In this document: in pieces, positions 10,249 through 20,350 of the stretch | How the letters are laid out: each line of letters opens with the position of its first letter | How positions within the stretch are numbered: the stretch's first letter is position 1 | Assembly: GCF_026914185.1 (NCBI RefSeq) | Contig: NC_070558.1 | Location: forward strand, 2,232,001 to 2,296,000 | DNA: 64,000 nucleotides | From: Puccinia triticina | Lineage: Eukaryota > Basidiomycota > Pucciniomycetes > Pucciniales > Pucciniaceae | Direction of reading: 5' to 3' | Notes under the pieces: generated by a model | Database searches by the model: none | What the model saw: the letters and a program-made list of their open reading frames with translations, nothing else | Told to the model about the DNA's origin: nothing | Position numbers and translations under genes: made by a program

Positions 10249-11166
10249 CTAACCTGTTCCATTCCCAATGTTGGGGGTCAAGGCCTCTCCTCCCATCTTG
10301 TTCCTTCTTCCCTTCTTCCCCTGCACTGTATTACACACTCCCTCCACTATAATACCTTTTAAATGGGCTTTTGGCATTGTCACACATATGGAACACCACA
10401 ACGTTTGGAGGCTTACGTGCCCAAACTTTTTATGGAGAAATAGCGGGTACTTCTCCATGGCGGTAAAGCTTGGCGCCTGCCACTTAGAGGCTCTTGACTC
10501 AGGCACAGGCACAAGAAAAGATTCTTGATTAAAATTGTCATCCATGGCAAAATAAGAAGGTGATGCGGAAGGAGTAAGAGAATCAACGCTAGGTGGGACA
10601 AGGGTACAATTAGGGATGATGGGACTGGACGGATGAAAGAATTGTGCCGAGGGAAATGACTGTGAGATCTGGCTATTCAGTGAAGGAGTGGGAACACAAA
10701 AGGAAGGATTCCGGATTGGGGAAGGAAGGCGCCACTTGCGTGCTGAAGGATCAAGGCAGGAACGAGCCCATACAACGCTATTAAGAGAAATGAGAAAGCT
10801 ATTGCTGCTAGTATCAAAGCTAAAGTGGAAACCTTGAATGCGAAGGGCTGCAGGGGAAATGAGAGTCACATTGGCAAAAGAGCAGTAAAGGACGTCCTTA
10901 AGGACCACCTTCATTCCACTGGGACCAGTAAAATGCAGGTGTCCTTGAGCTGAGATAAATTTCACATTTCTGTCAGTTGCGACTCTAAGCGGGATGGGCT
11001 TAGAAAGGGCAGTGAGGTCAAACAAGGCTGACTTATCACCAGTCAAGTGGTGCAAAGCACCCGTATCAAACAATGTCTCCTGGGGATTGATATCCCCAGC
11101 AGACCTCCCCAAGAACTCAAGGTTGTTAAAGGAAGGTTGGCTGGGATCGTACCCAAAGTCGGCCAT
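10249..11166 (-). pseudogene. Ty1/copia protease and pre-integrase region
   Basis: The 305-residue frame starts near MADFGYDPSQPSF, preceded by a glutamine-rich run (NQQQRQQQPPHNS) typical of the end of copia gag. It has the copia protease motif LFDTGALHHLTGDKS, then VLYCSFANVTLISPAAL, and near its end LFLHKKFGHVSLQTL and MPKAHLKGI, the GAG-pre-integrase motif. It breaks off at the minisatellite; no integrase core or RT follows. Confidence 0.82.
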
Positions 11167-12004
11167 CCGGGCGGAAGAGTTGTGAGGGGGTTGCTGTTGA
11201 CGTTGTTGCTGGTTTTAAAGAGGGCGGTAAGAGTCCTGTGTGTGAGATTATGGTCTCAGGTGACCGGCATTCTTCTCATAAATTAAGAAGAATGCCGCGA
11301 GCCAAAACAGCCGCGGAAGATGGTAAGCAAAGCAAACCCTTCCGCAGTCCAAGCACAGAGCAGCTGGTGTTGGAAAAACTCTGTTTACAACTCTGGTGCT
11401 TACAGGTCCAACGGAAGCAAGCAGCAAGACTTGGCTTGAGGAAAATCCCAACCAAAAGTCATTATCTGAAAGCATAACCACAAGCGCCAAAGGTAAGCTG
11501 TGGGATCAATACTGGAAGATAAAGATAAGGCAGGAGCTAATGCACTGCCCATTTTCTGCTAGACAAAGTCGACGCAAAAGAAATCAAAACCACCGATTCC
11601 TCTCAAAGAGAAGGAGAAACAATCGGTGAGTTACTGAGCTACAAAGCTAAAGCAAAAGAAAAAAAAAAGACTGATAAGCGAGCACGGCTGCAAAAACAGA
11701 TAACGTTGCGAGTTTACTACGTCGTTTCTCCAAAGCTTGTAAAAGCAGGATAGCGTTCAGCTGCGGTTCTTTACGTGTAAGAACCAAACTTGGACTGCAC
11801 TGTAGGACAGGGCAAGAAAACTGATGACAAGTAATCTTGTGTTGGGGAACAGACCAAACGGTTTCACAGAGCTTCATCTCTGTTCTTTTTTTTCCTTTCA
11901 AGTTTAATCAGTAGAGAGCGGCCAATCTCCTGCTCTTAGGTAAAAACATCTCTTACCCTTAATTCTCTAGACAAAACAATTTGTATATAAATCATAAGTC
12001 TAGA
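11167..12004. other. Unassigned segment inside the copia remnant
   Basis: This 840 bp separates the gag frame from the protease frame and has no convincing frame of its own. It includes a 12-bp-armed hairpin near 11,266-11,296 (CGGCATTCTTCT / AGAAGAATGCCG). It may be a small insertion into gag, but I could not find matching ends. Confidence 0.45.
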
Positions 12005-13525
12005 TTATCTAACAAGAAATAAACTCTTAGATCTTTGTCTTTTTTCACTGTAGTCGAGGAAGGGAAATGAGGTTGAGGTTCTGATGCTGTTGTTTTTGAT
12101 GCGGTGGGTAATAGAATGGTTGAGTGCAGGAGGGAGCCAGAATGGGATAAAAGGCTTGGAAGATGCCTGGGCAGGTCGGGAGGGAAAGGGGGTAGGGGTT
12201 TGACAAGGTCCAGAATTTTGCTCAACAAAAGGACACTCATTGAGGAGGTGACCCGATGATTTGCAGCGGAAGCATTGTTGCTTCATGGCACTGACTCCTG
12301 TGGTCATTGCAGAAGCTCCATCTTCCGGGGATGCGTTCTGTGTTGCACGATCTTGCGAGACAGAAGCAGAATTGAACCTCACTCTCTGCATCCTGGCGTC
12401 CAGGGACTCGGTTGATTTGATTTGGTGGATTGCAGCTGACAGAGTCTTCCAGGTTTTTTCAAAGGAGATTGGCTGGTGATTGTTGAGGGAGATCTCAGCG
12501 TCAATTCGCCGATCAAATTTGAACCAAAGGGCTTTCCCAGGGGAAACGTTCTCATGGATGATTAAGGGGAGGAGATCATCATAGAGAAAGGCACATCCCA
12601 TACTGTTGATCTTGTCCAATAGAGCCTTCATCTCCGTCGCCACCCGTGCCGGATTTGTAGACATGTCCACCACGATCCTCTTGAGGTCCTGATAAACCAA
12701 CATCATCCGCGCCTTCGTGAAACCACTGAAACGCGCCTTGATTGCCTCTAGGATTTCCCACACCGTCTCAAGCTCTTGCAGCTTGCCCTTTATCGAGGAG
12801 TTGATGATCCCCAACACAATCCTGCGCCCAACGCTAACCATCCTCGGCCTAATGCATGGTCCACAAAAGAAATCCCGGTCGTCCAGAAAGTTTTGACCAA
12901 TGGCGCTTAGCCCTTTTAACCAAAGCACATAGTTAGCACCGTCTGCACGGAGATAATTAGGGGAACCAAACTCTGATATCGCGTTCTGGACCAATCCATT
13001 GATAGATTTCTGTTTGGCCAATAGAGACCAATCATCCTCCTCCCTTCTGTGCCTGCGGCCCGGTCCGGGAATGCAATGGAGCTGATCCCGGTGAGGAGGA
13101 AGTTCATTGCGCAGAGGTGGCTCTGGGTGTCGCTGACGACGGTCAACGTGTTGGTCATCCAGAATGGGTTCGTTGCGAAAGGATTGGTCATCATTGCCGA
13201 GAGAACCTGGTTTGTGTGCAGCGTTGCCAGAGCATGGAGAATGTTGAACAGGCATGTCAAAGGTGTTGATGGTGTGTATGAAAAGGTGGAATGGAAGTAG
13301 GATCAAAGGAATGGTAAAGAATATGGATGAAGAGGTTGAATAGTAATGGGAGAAGAAACGGAAGAAGGGGAAGTTTGAGGGGTTTTTATATGCGCATCTA
13401 ATAAGAGTGTGGTTGGTGAAACAAAAATGTGAATGGCATGCCACCAAAATAGCCGTCAAGCAAATAAGAGAAACCGCGGCCGTTGTGCCGAGTGTTAATA
13501 AATGCGGAAAGCACCATGGCACCAT
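12005..13525 (-). pseudogene. Ty1/copia gag
   Basis: A 506-codon frame; the likely start is the ATG at 13253-13255 (MPVQHSPCSGN), since upstream codons look like leader. It has the copia gag pattern: LRADGANYVLWLKGL, WEILEAIKARFSG, and near residue 420 the zinc knuckle CFRCKSSGHLLNEC (CX2CX4HX4C) that binds RNA. It ends without joining the protease frame because of the intervening 0.8-kb segment. Confidence 0.85.
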
Positions 13526-14200
13526 TCCTGGCGATGCTTGAGTGATATGCTTTGTTGATAAGACTTTGTTATCCGAGAGTATAAGCCAGGTAGATGTTTT
13601 TGGTTAAGGTTCTGACCAGTAGAGATAAGAGAATTTAGTGCTAAAGGATGCAATCACTCGGCACACAGTGTGCGTGAAGCCCAAAAAACAGGAAATGATA
13701 CGCAAAGTATTAAATATAACTATGACAGTCACACAGACTAGATAAATAGGCCACACACGCGGAGATTTTCAAAAAAGGAATTTCTAATTATAACACTCCT
13801 CAGTCAAGAAGGCTCATAACCTACACGGCGGGAGCAATTGAGGACAATCCAGCCTGTCCAGCCAACAGGCGGGCCGGATTGACGCCTAAATGACCCCAGG
13901 TGACGGCAAATTGCCTGATCAGGGCCCTGAAGACGATGCGCTGCCCCATCTCTGACCGCCAGGACGTGAGGTCGGACCCAACCCGGGAAAAACCACGTCC
14001 GCTTCACTAGAGACTGGCAACATGACCAAATATTATCGGTCATGATGCCAGACCTGTTGGGAGCTGCTCAACTTGGTCAGTTTCCCGGGAAGATGGTGGT
14101 CGGTCCTGTGCACAAGTCCTTGGGGAAACTTTGAACAGCAGGGCCGGTGAGGTCACCTGCTTCTTGACTTTGAGAGTCCAAAGGCATGCTCTTGTCCTCC
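13526..14200. other. Leader or LTR remnant of the copia element and unassigned sequence
   Basis: Upstream of gag on the minus strand. At about 13,800 the minus strand reads TGAGGAGTGTTATAATTAG, which resembles the start of a copia LTR, but no second copy is present, so the LTR is not proven. 13,800-14,200 has no recognisable gene. Confidence 0.4.
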
Positions 14201-14209
14201 CAAGTCTCA

Positions 14210-14480
14210 AGTCCCCCCCTCATCCTTTCCATCCTTGCTCCTCGCTTCTCACTCCACCCTCCATCCCTCCTTGCTCCTCCATCCTCCCATCCTTGCTCCT
14301 CCTTCCATTGTCCTTCCCTCCTTCCTCCATCCTTCCTTCTTGCTCCTCCCCCCATTGCTCCATTGTTCCTCTCTCCATTGTTCCTCGCTCCATTGTTCCT
14401 CGCTCCATTGTTCCTCGCTCCATTGTTCCTTGCTCCATTGTTCCTCACTCGCTCGCTCCTCCATTGCTTGCTCCTCCCTT
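14210..14480. repeat. Pyrimidine-rich microsatellite block
   Basis: A C/T-dominated stretch (TCCTTGCTCCTCCATCC...) that passes into a clean 15-bp tandem repeat, GCTCCATTGTTCCTC, about six copies at 14,350-14,450. Frames through it are repeat artefacts. Confidence 0.85.
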
Positions 14481-15117
14481 GTCTCTTGCTCTTGTTTTGC
14501 TCTCTTTTTGTTTGCTGACGGCTTGTTATCGTGGATAATAAGCTCAAAACTTTTGTAATAGTAGTCTATATGTAATGTTTGTAGTTGTTAATCAGCTTGG
14601 TGTACATAGATATATTTTTGCTTGTTGAGTTTGCAAAGAAAATCAATCTGCTAAAGTAAAAATAATTACCGTCCAATAAGACTGCCAATTGGGCTTGCGG
14701 CCTGTCTGGGTCTGAGCGCCAGTATTCTGCTGCCTATGACTGACCCTGGGGGTCAGTGTTTAAGGTTATGTCATGTGGGGGGCTCGTCCCAATGCCACCC
14801 ATTCTGTCGTCCTCAAGACAGCCCTGGTTGTGTGGACAATCTGCTGGCTGTCATTGACACTGCTATTACACCGGCCATCCGACTGGTGTGCCTGCCGGCT
14901 CTTTGGCAGACATTGTGCGCCCCACCATCATTTTGTCAACCACTGGTGGGTCAAATGTACAGAGTCCTGAGTACAGGAAACCTCTGTCCTCCTGATGGCG
15001 AAACGCGCCCGCCGTGTATTGGAGCAGAGAGAATGAATACAAATGATATTATCAATGAGTATGCTAAGAGAGGAAATACAAGGTATATATATATGTAGAT
15101 ACAACGGTCCAACCGTA
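14481..15117. other. Unassigned sequence
   Basis: No coding frame or terminal repeat is supported. A short perfect palindrome CTGACCCTGGGGGTCAG is present near 14,740. Confidence 0.5.
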
Positions 15118-15195
15118 CACCACGGGTGCAACAAAATATTTTGAAAACCAGTTTGATTGGTTTTCAGAATATTTTTTTTAATTGAGTCCAGACGT

Positions 15196-16131
15196 TGTGG
15201 TAGACGGAAAAGTGGAAAAATAAAAAGTTTTTTCTATACCACATAATTACTCATACTAGGCCTCAAGATACAACCAAATGGACCCCAGAAATGGATTCTA
15301 CGGCCAATTTCACCCTTAGTAACCACTGGAAGCACCCCTGGACCCCCGCTAGCATGGAAGTTACACCTCATGGACACCTATCACACGGCCAGCCCAGTAA
15401 CCCAGCTGTCACCTGCCCCAACCCAAGTTTCACAGTAGTACACTTATACATATCACAGGATACAAACATAAATCTCCCTGTCAGGCTACACTCATTACAT
15501 ATTAACTACATACACTCCTTTATATACATAGTATGACATCATTTACACTGTTTCTGCAGCCTCAGACTTTGTGTATACACTAATTCCCCCTGTATGACAG
15601 CTCATGCAGTCTACTGTTACCTCATGCATGCATTAGAATGTTCTGTTGTATATTCTGACACCATTCATGTGCCCCTGAGGGGTTATGACATCATTTGTAT
15701 CTACTCCCACCAGCTAAAATCCCTCACCCTGTTGTCTAGATTAGCTGAAACCCTAACCCACAAGCCCCTCAGGGGCTCCCCTTTTGTCTATAAAAGGAGC
15801 TCTCTCCACCCCCAGTGGCCTGCTCCCCAGTTCCTCACCCAGAACTCACAAGTCACCCAACACTCATCCACACTCAAATCCTAAAACCCTTATAACAATA
15901 AATCAACCCTTATAACAACATTTCAACCCTTATAACAAAGTAATTGAAACACTTACACGTTGCCAGTCAAACAGATTTCATCTGGAACAGACCAGACCTA
16001 TCACTTAATAAAACTTGCCAAGCTGAGCTTGGTGGGTCTTGTTGACTGATAACAGAAGGGCAGAGCTTGCAACTCCATCATACCCTTCACCATTCAGCAA
16101 AAGGGTTTCATTACCACTTTTGAGTCTTACA
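15196..16131 (+). repeat. Gyp-2 5' LTR
   Basis: Begins TGTGGTAGACGG and ends GAGTCTTACA. It carries a TATA box, three copies of the word AACCCTTATAACAA at about 15,885-15,940, and AATAAA-type signals near 15,897 and 16,006. The bases after it (AGGGAGTCCCCAACG) should be the primer-binding site, but I could not match them to a tRNA end. Confidence 0.92.
15789..15795 (+). promoter_or_regulatory. TATA box in the Gyp-2 5' LTR
   Basis: TATAAAA in the context TGTCTATAAAAGGAGC, 593 bp into the LTR, with a C/T-rich start-site zone after it. The 3' LTR keeps it unchanged at 23053-23059. Confidence 0.7.
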
Positions 16132-16718
16132 AGGGAGTCCCCAACGTGATCGGATAATCTTGTTTGATCGACAACGTTTCAACCAAAGAAAACCAGAAAC
16201 CATCGTCTACGGATCTCAACCTCAAGCGGCGATAGGAATCAAATTCGTCAAACAAATCTATAACACTCAACGGCATATTCAGTTATTCTGTTGACAACTA
16301 GTCAACTTTTTGGACTATCTAAGGAACCAATTACGAACCTCTGAAAAGAACACATAACTACCTAACCTGAAAGGAGTGTTTCGAAGGAAGCGGCTAATTA
16401 TATACTGGAAGACGGTGTGTAGTACCTAAGGATTCAGATAATTAGATACTGTTAGAAGAAAACTCTGGAGCCCACTCAAAGGAAGCAGCCAATTATATAC
16501 TGAACGACGGTGTGTAGTACCTAAGGATTCAGATAATTAGGATACTGTTTGAAGAACCCTCCCAGGACGGTAAAGTTATTTTAGATATTAGAAAGAAACC
16601 CCCAATTTGCCCTGGTAAAGAAACCAGAGACCATATATTATTGTTTCTTTTTCAGAGCACAGTAACAGTTAACGAACAATCGTCATATTAAGAAAACTAG
16701 GATTCAACGAGAATCAAC

Positions 16719-19241
16719 ATGAGTTTACCCTTCAGTACATTAGAAATGGGAGAAGGATTTGCTTCAAGTACCCCTTTAAGGAGCAGACCATTGGCAGGAA
16801 CTTCAGGATTACTTTGGCCAAGCGATGCCACGAACAATCCACCACCACCACCTAGGAAAGACAAAGGAGAGGGTCCAGAAAATCACTTCAGAGATCCTGC
16901 TGAAGAAGAAATGTCAGATTCAGATGAAACTCAAAATAACCCACCAAGAAATAATACCCCAAGACAACAACCGACCGGTTATGGGATTCATAACACTGAA
17001 AACAACCAAGAAAATATGTATCATCCTAATTTTCAACAACAACAACAACAACCTCAAATTCCAGTTCAGCAACCTCAGCCAATATACGTCTATACCCAAC
17101 CTGAGCACTCAAACAAACCTAACATCATCAGGAACAAAGAAGGGCTTTACTATGATGGTAGTCAGTTCATGAAGTTTCTACATCGGTTTGAACGGGTAGC
17201 CTATGGGTATGGTGCCACGGATCGTGAGAAAGCAATTCAGATACCACGGTTTATACGAACAGAAGAACTGAAGTGCGAACTCGAGGAAATGGAGGGGTAT
17301 GAAGAATACGACTGGACCAAACTGCGAGCTGACATGGTCAAAACCTGGGGCGAGTTAGATAACACCATTATGTACACCACAGAAGACCTCATAAAACTGG
17401 CCAAGCAGCAATCAAAGTCAGGAATCTCAACCCATCGAGAATACAAAGAATATCTTGGAAAATTCACCAAAATCCTCAAGTACCTAGTCAAAAACAAACA
17501 TGTTAGCAAGAAAGACGAAGCTGGGGGACTGTTCTTAAGTGCCTTCCCAATGGAAAATCAAAGAAGTGTTAAACGCATTCTAGTTAGCAAGGATCAGCTT
17601 CCAAAAGCTAAGGATGGCAGTAACAAAGCACCAAAATGGGAAGACTTGATAGCGGCTGCTGAAACAGAAGTTCGTGTGGACGATAGCGTATATACCAATT
17701 TCTCAAGTTTCTCTGAGTCAAACCGGACGATGCAGAAAGAATTGGACCACAAGAAAGGGGATGGCAAACGACGCGAGCAGATGCTGAAAGAAACTCCAAA
17801 TGAAAAAATAGTGGACCAAAAGTTTCAGGACATGCAACAAGAACTAGCTGCACTCAAAAGCCAGGTTCGAAGCAGCTTACCCACAAACTATAATAGGCAA
17901 GGTCCCTCAGACAAACAGGACTTTTATCGGGGTAACACTCGACCATCCACCCCGGTGTACAACACTCTGGTCTGTTATTATTGCAAACGTGAAGGGCACT
18001 CCACAGCCAGATGTCCAGAATATCTCAAAGATGAGGAACAAGGGCTGGTCAAGCGAAATGGGAAGGATTGGTTCCTACCAGACGGTCAGCACATACCTTG
18101 GATACCCTCCAGACCAATACGCTCCGTAGTGGCTGGTGCATCAGCAGATCCTAACATGCAAGAAGCTATACAAAGGTTAGCAAAATCCCAACAAGTAGGA
18201 AAGGGTAACACCCCAACAATGAAAGCCTCAGTACAAACCATCCATTGGAGCCCACCTACTCTAGGCGCTGAGAACTTCATAAAAGTCCATCCTATCACTA
18301 GGTCAGAAGCTCAGAAGGGTAGACGTGGGGTCAGGATCCAAGAACCGGAGCAGGAAGCCATGGATATTGATCATGAAGAGGAGGAATTGGATAACACTCC
18401 AAAGGACACTCTGAAAAAGACACCTGAGAAAGTTTGGAGCCGAGAGCGGGTACCGACAATCCTGAAGAAGGACTCACCTGAGGAAGCACTACTACAGGAC
18501 TTGGATAATGTGAAAATCCCTACCACCTTTGCACAGCTAACGGCAATATCCCCCTCGTACGCAGAGAAAGTCATAGCCAGGTTGCAGGAACGCCTTCCCG
18601 GAAAAAGCACTTCTACAACTTATATTAAGACAGAGGCAACTAGCATAGCAGCACCAATGACCATACCTGCGGAAGATGAAGATCTCTCAGATCCCTGCTA
18701 CTACAGTTGTGCCCTGGGATATGTAACTGCAGAAGTTGGGGGAGAAAAAGTAGACTTCATGGTGGATTCAGGATCCATGGTCAATGTCATTCCTCGATCG
18801 GTAGCGGAAGATTTAGCGCTGGAATCAGTAATAGTGAACATACCAATGCAAGGTGTGGGTGGAGCAAGATGTGACATAACAGGAGTAGTGGAAAACTGTT
18901 TGATACAAATTGGTCGATTCTCCGGGCCAGCACATCTTTTCATATCACCAAAGGCTCAAGATTGCATTCTAGGACGACCTTTCCTCTTTGACCACGGATG
19001 TACCTTGGAATACCATGAAACAGGAGAAACACTCACTTTCCAGGGAAGCAAAGGAAGACGAATTTCAGTACCATTGGCACGAACTGGGCAAGGAAGAGGC
19101 TGGGATAATCGAAAGAACCTTAGTACAAATGTCATCAGGCCTGCTCCTCCATCGGATCCGCTCCAAGAGGAAGGCGAAGAACATCGCATGTTCAAAAAGA
19201 AATCAACTCAGCATTTTTTAGAACTTCCGGTGGCCATCTAG
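16719..19241 (+). CDS. Gyp-2 gag-protease polyprotein
   Basis: Intact 840-residue frame from ATG (MSLPFSTLEMGEG) to TAG. Residues 1-150 are proline- and glutamine-rich; the capsid-like part spans about 130-330 (MKFLHRFERVAYGYG). The zinc knuckle CYYCKREGHSTARC is at about 419-432. The protease has DFMVDSGSMVNVIP near residue 683 and DCILGRPFLFDHG further on. Only the last nine codons (RTFL... end) lie beyond the slippery heptamer at 19214-19220, so most ribosomes should make this product and a minority shift to pol. Gag and protease being intact with pol missing suggests the element keeps its packaging protein. Confidence 0.93.
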   Translation: MSLPFSTLEMGEGFASSTPLRSRPLAGTSGLLWPSDATNNPPPPPRKDKGEGPENHFRDPAEEEMSDSDETQNNPPRNNTPRQQPTGYGIHNTENNQENMYHPNFQQQQQQPQIPVQQPQPIYVYTQPEHSNKPNIIRNKEGLYYDGSQFMKFLHRFERVAYGYGATDREKAIQIPRFIRTEELKCELEEMEGYEEYDWTKLRADMVKTWGELDNTIMYTTEDLIKLAKQQSKSGISTHREYKEYLGKFTKILKYLVKNKHVSKKDEAGGLFLSAFPMENQRSVKRILVSKDQLPKAKDGSNKAPKWEDLIAAAETEVRVDDSVYTNFSSFSESNRTMQKELDHKKGDGKRREQMLKETPNEKIVDQKFQDMQQELAALKSQVRSSLPTNYNRQGPSDKQDFYRGNTRPSTPVYNTLVCYYCKREGHSTARCPEYLKDEEQGLVKRNGKDWFLPDGQHIPWIPSRPIRSVVAGASADPNMQEAIQRLAKSQQVGKGNTPTMKASVQTIHWSPPTLGAENFIKVHPITRSEAQKGRRGVRIQEPEQEAMDIDHEEEELDNTPKDTLKKTPEKVWSRERVPTILKKDSPEEALLQDLDNVKIPTTFAQLTAISPSYAEKVIARLQERLPGKSTSTTYIKTEATSIAAPMTIPAEDEDLSDPCYYSCALGYVTAEVGGEKVDFMVDSGSMVNVIPRSVAEDLALESVIVNIPMQGVGGARCDITGVVENCLIQIGRFSGPAHLFISPKAQDCILGRPFLFDHGCTLEYHETGETLTFQGSKGRRISVPLARTGQGRGWDNRKNLSTNVIRPAPPSDPLQEEGEEHRMFKKKSTQHFLELPVAI

Positions 19242-19289
19242 GGAGTAGCTCGCTTCAGCTAGTCAAGCGTGTTATGTCTCGGACACCGG
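19214..19289 (+). promoter_or_regulatory. Programmed -1 frameshift site in Gyp-2
   Basis: T TTT TTA at 19214-19220 is in the same phase as in Gyp-1 (codons CAT TTT TTA in both). The -1 frame from 19220 is open and leads into the frame at 19274-19663, which matches the start of Gyp-1 pol. CCGGTG (19227-19232), six bases downstream, can pair with CACCGG (19284-19289), enclosing a small TAGCT/AGCTA hairpin at 19246-19261. The stem is weaker than in Gyp-1. Confidence 0.72.
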
Positions 19290-20350
19290 TTTTCTTAGAC
19301 TGGCTCAAATCTGTTTTTGTAAAATACTTCCAAAAGACATCAAGACAAACAGCTGTTTTACTGTTCAAACTCTTTTCAGTCAAAAAGAACATCCTTATTA
19401 TGTTTTTTAAACTGTTAAAATTCTGCAGTGCCATAAAGAAAGGCTTACCGTTAAAATTCATTTCCAAAGGCACATCTGATTCCAAACCAGGTCTTTCCAT
19501 CAACACCACAAGGATAAATCAACTGGATAAGGACCGGCAGCAAATAGGAAAGTTACTCTCCAACGGGCTGGGATCACTGTTTCAGGAGAGATTATGTCAA
19601 AGCTGGAAGGAGGGGAGTTTATGGTGCATGACAAAGTACAAACCTATGGCCAAGAAAGTTTGACCTATCAATCAACCTATTCCACAGGCTTTGAATCCTC
19701 CACTGCAAAGACCTCCACTTACTCAAGGTCCCTACAAAACACCACTTACCCCAAATCCTCCTGATTTCAAGCCTACAGCCAGGATTACTGAAGAGTGCCT
19801 GAAGGTAGTTAACTTTGGACCAGAAGGATGGCTTTGGGAGGAAGAACTGAAACTCAACAAGCACCTCTTTAAACCTCACTTGGATCAACAAGAAGAAATG
19901 TTCAACAAACTGTCCCTTCAAGCCCCAGGACCCACAGATACAGACCCTGGAGAAAATGAAGGCAAGACTATCAGTATATGCAACCCAAGTATTAGTACTA
20001 CTACAGATCTCAACCAAACAGACTCACAAAATCCAATCAGTCCAAATCCAATCCGTACACCATCTGAAGACATTTTTATCTTGCCGCCTGCGCCGGTACC
20101 ACCAGATATTAACTCAACAAAAACAAATTCAAGTAGCAAACACAATGAATACCATTCAGAACCTAAACAAGAATTGAAAGGATCAATCAATGATCTATAT
20201 CATCTTGAATCACAAAGGAATCAATTTATTTACTTATTTTACTCACTCAGGAAGCTCCTTGTTCAACCATCACTGAAGATTCCGCCTGACCTCTTTGGAC
20301 TACTTCAGACACACTTCAACCGCCCAAGGCTCCTTGTTGGAATTGGTTAA
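19220..20350 (+). pseudogene. Gyp-2 pol remnant, lacking all catalytic domains
   Basis: In the -1 frame the product reads through 19274-19660, meets TGA at 19661-19663, and continues in the same frame to 20350. Around the stop it aligns with Gyp-1: KYKPMAKKV-stop-PINQPIPQ against KYKPASRKIRPVNQPMPQ, so the stop replaces an Arg codon (CGA to TGA). It goes on with LNPPLQRPPLTQGPYKT and VVNFGPEGWLWEEELKL, as in Gyp-1 just before RT, then leaves similarity. RT, RNase H and integrase are absent. Confidence 0.85.

Noticed and set aside
14077..14558. Open frames through the C/T-rich block, such as a 156-codon minus frame
   Set aside because: They follow the 15-bp microsatellite and appear in several frames at once.
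15291..15536. 81-residue frame present identically at 15,291 and 22,555
   Set aside because: Both lie in the Gyp-2 LTRs; the duplication is the LTR pair, and the frame lacks any protein feature.
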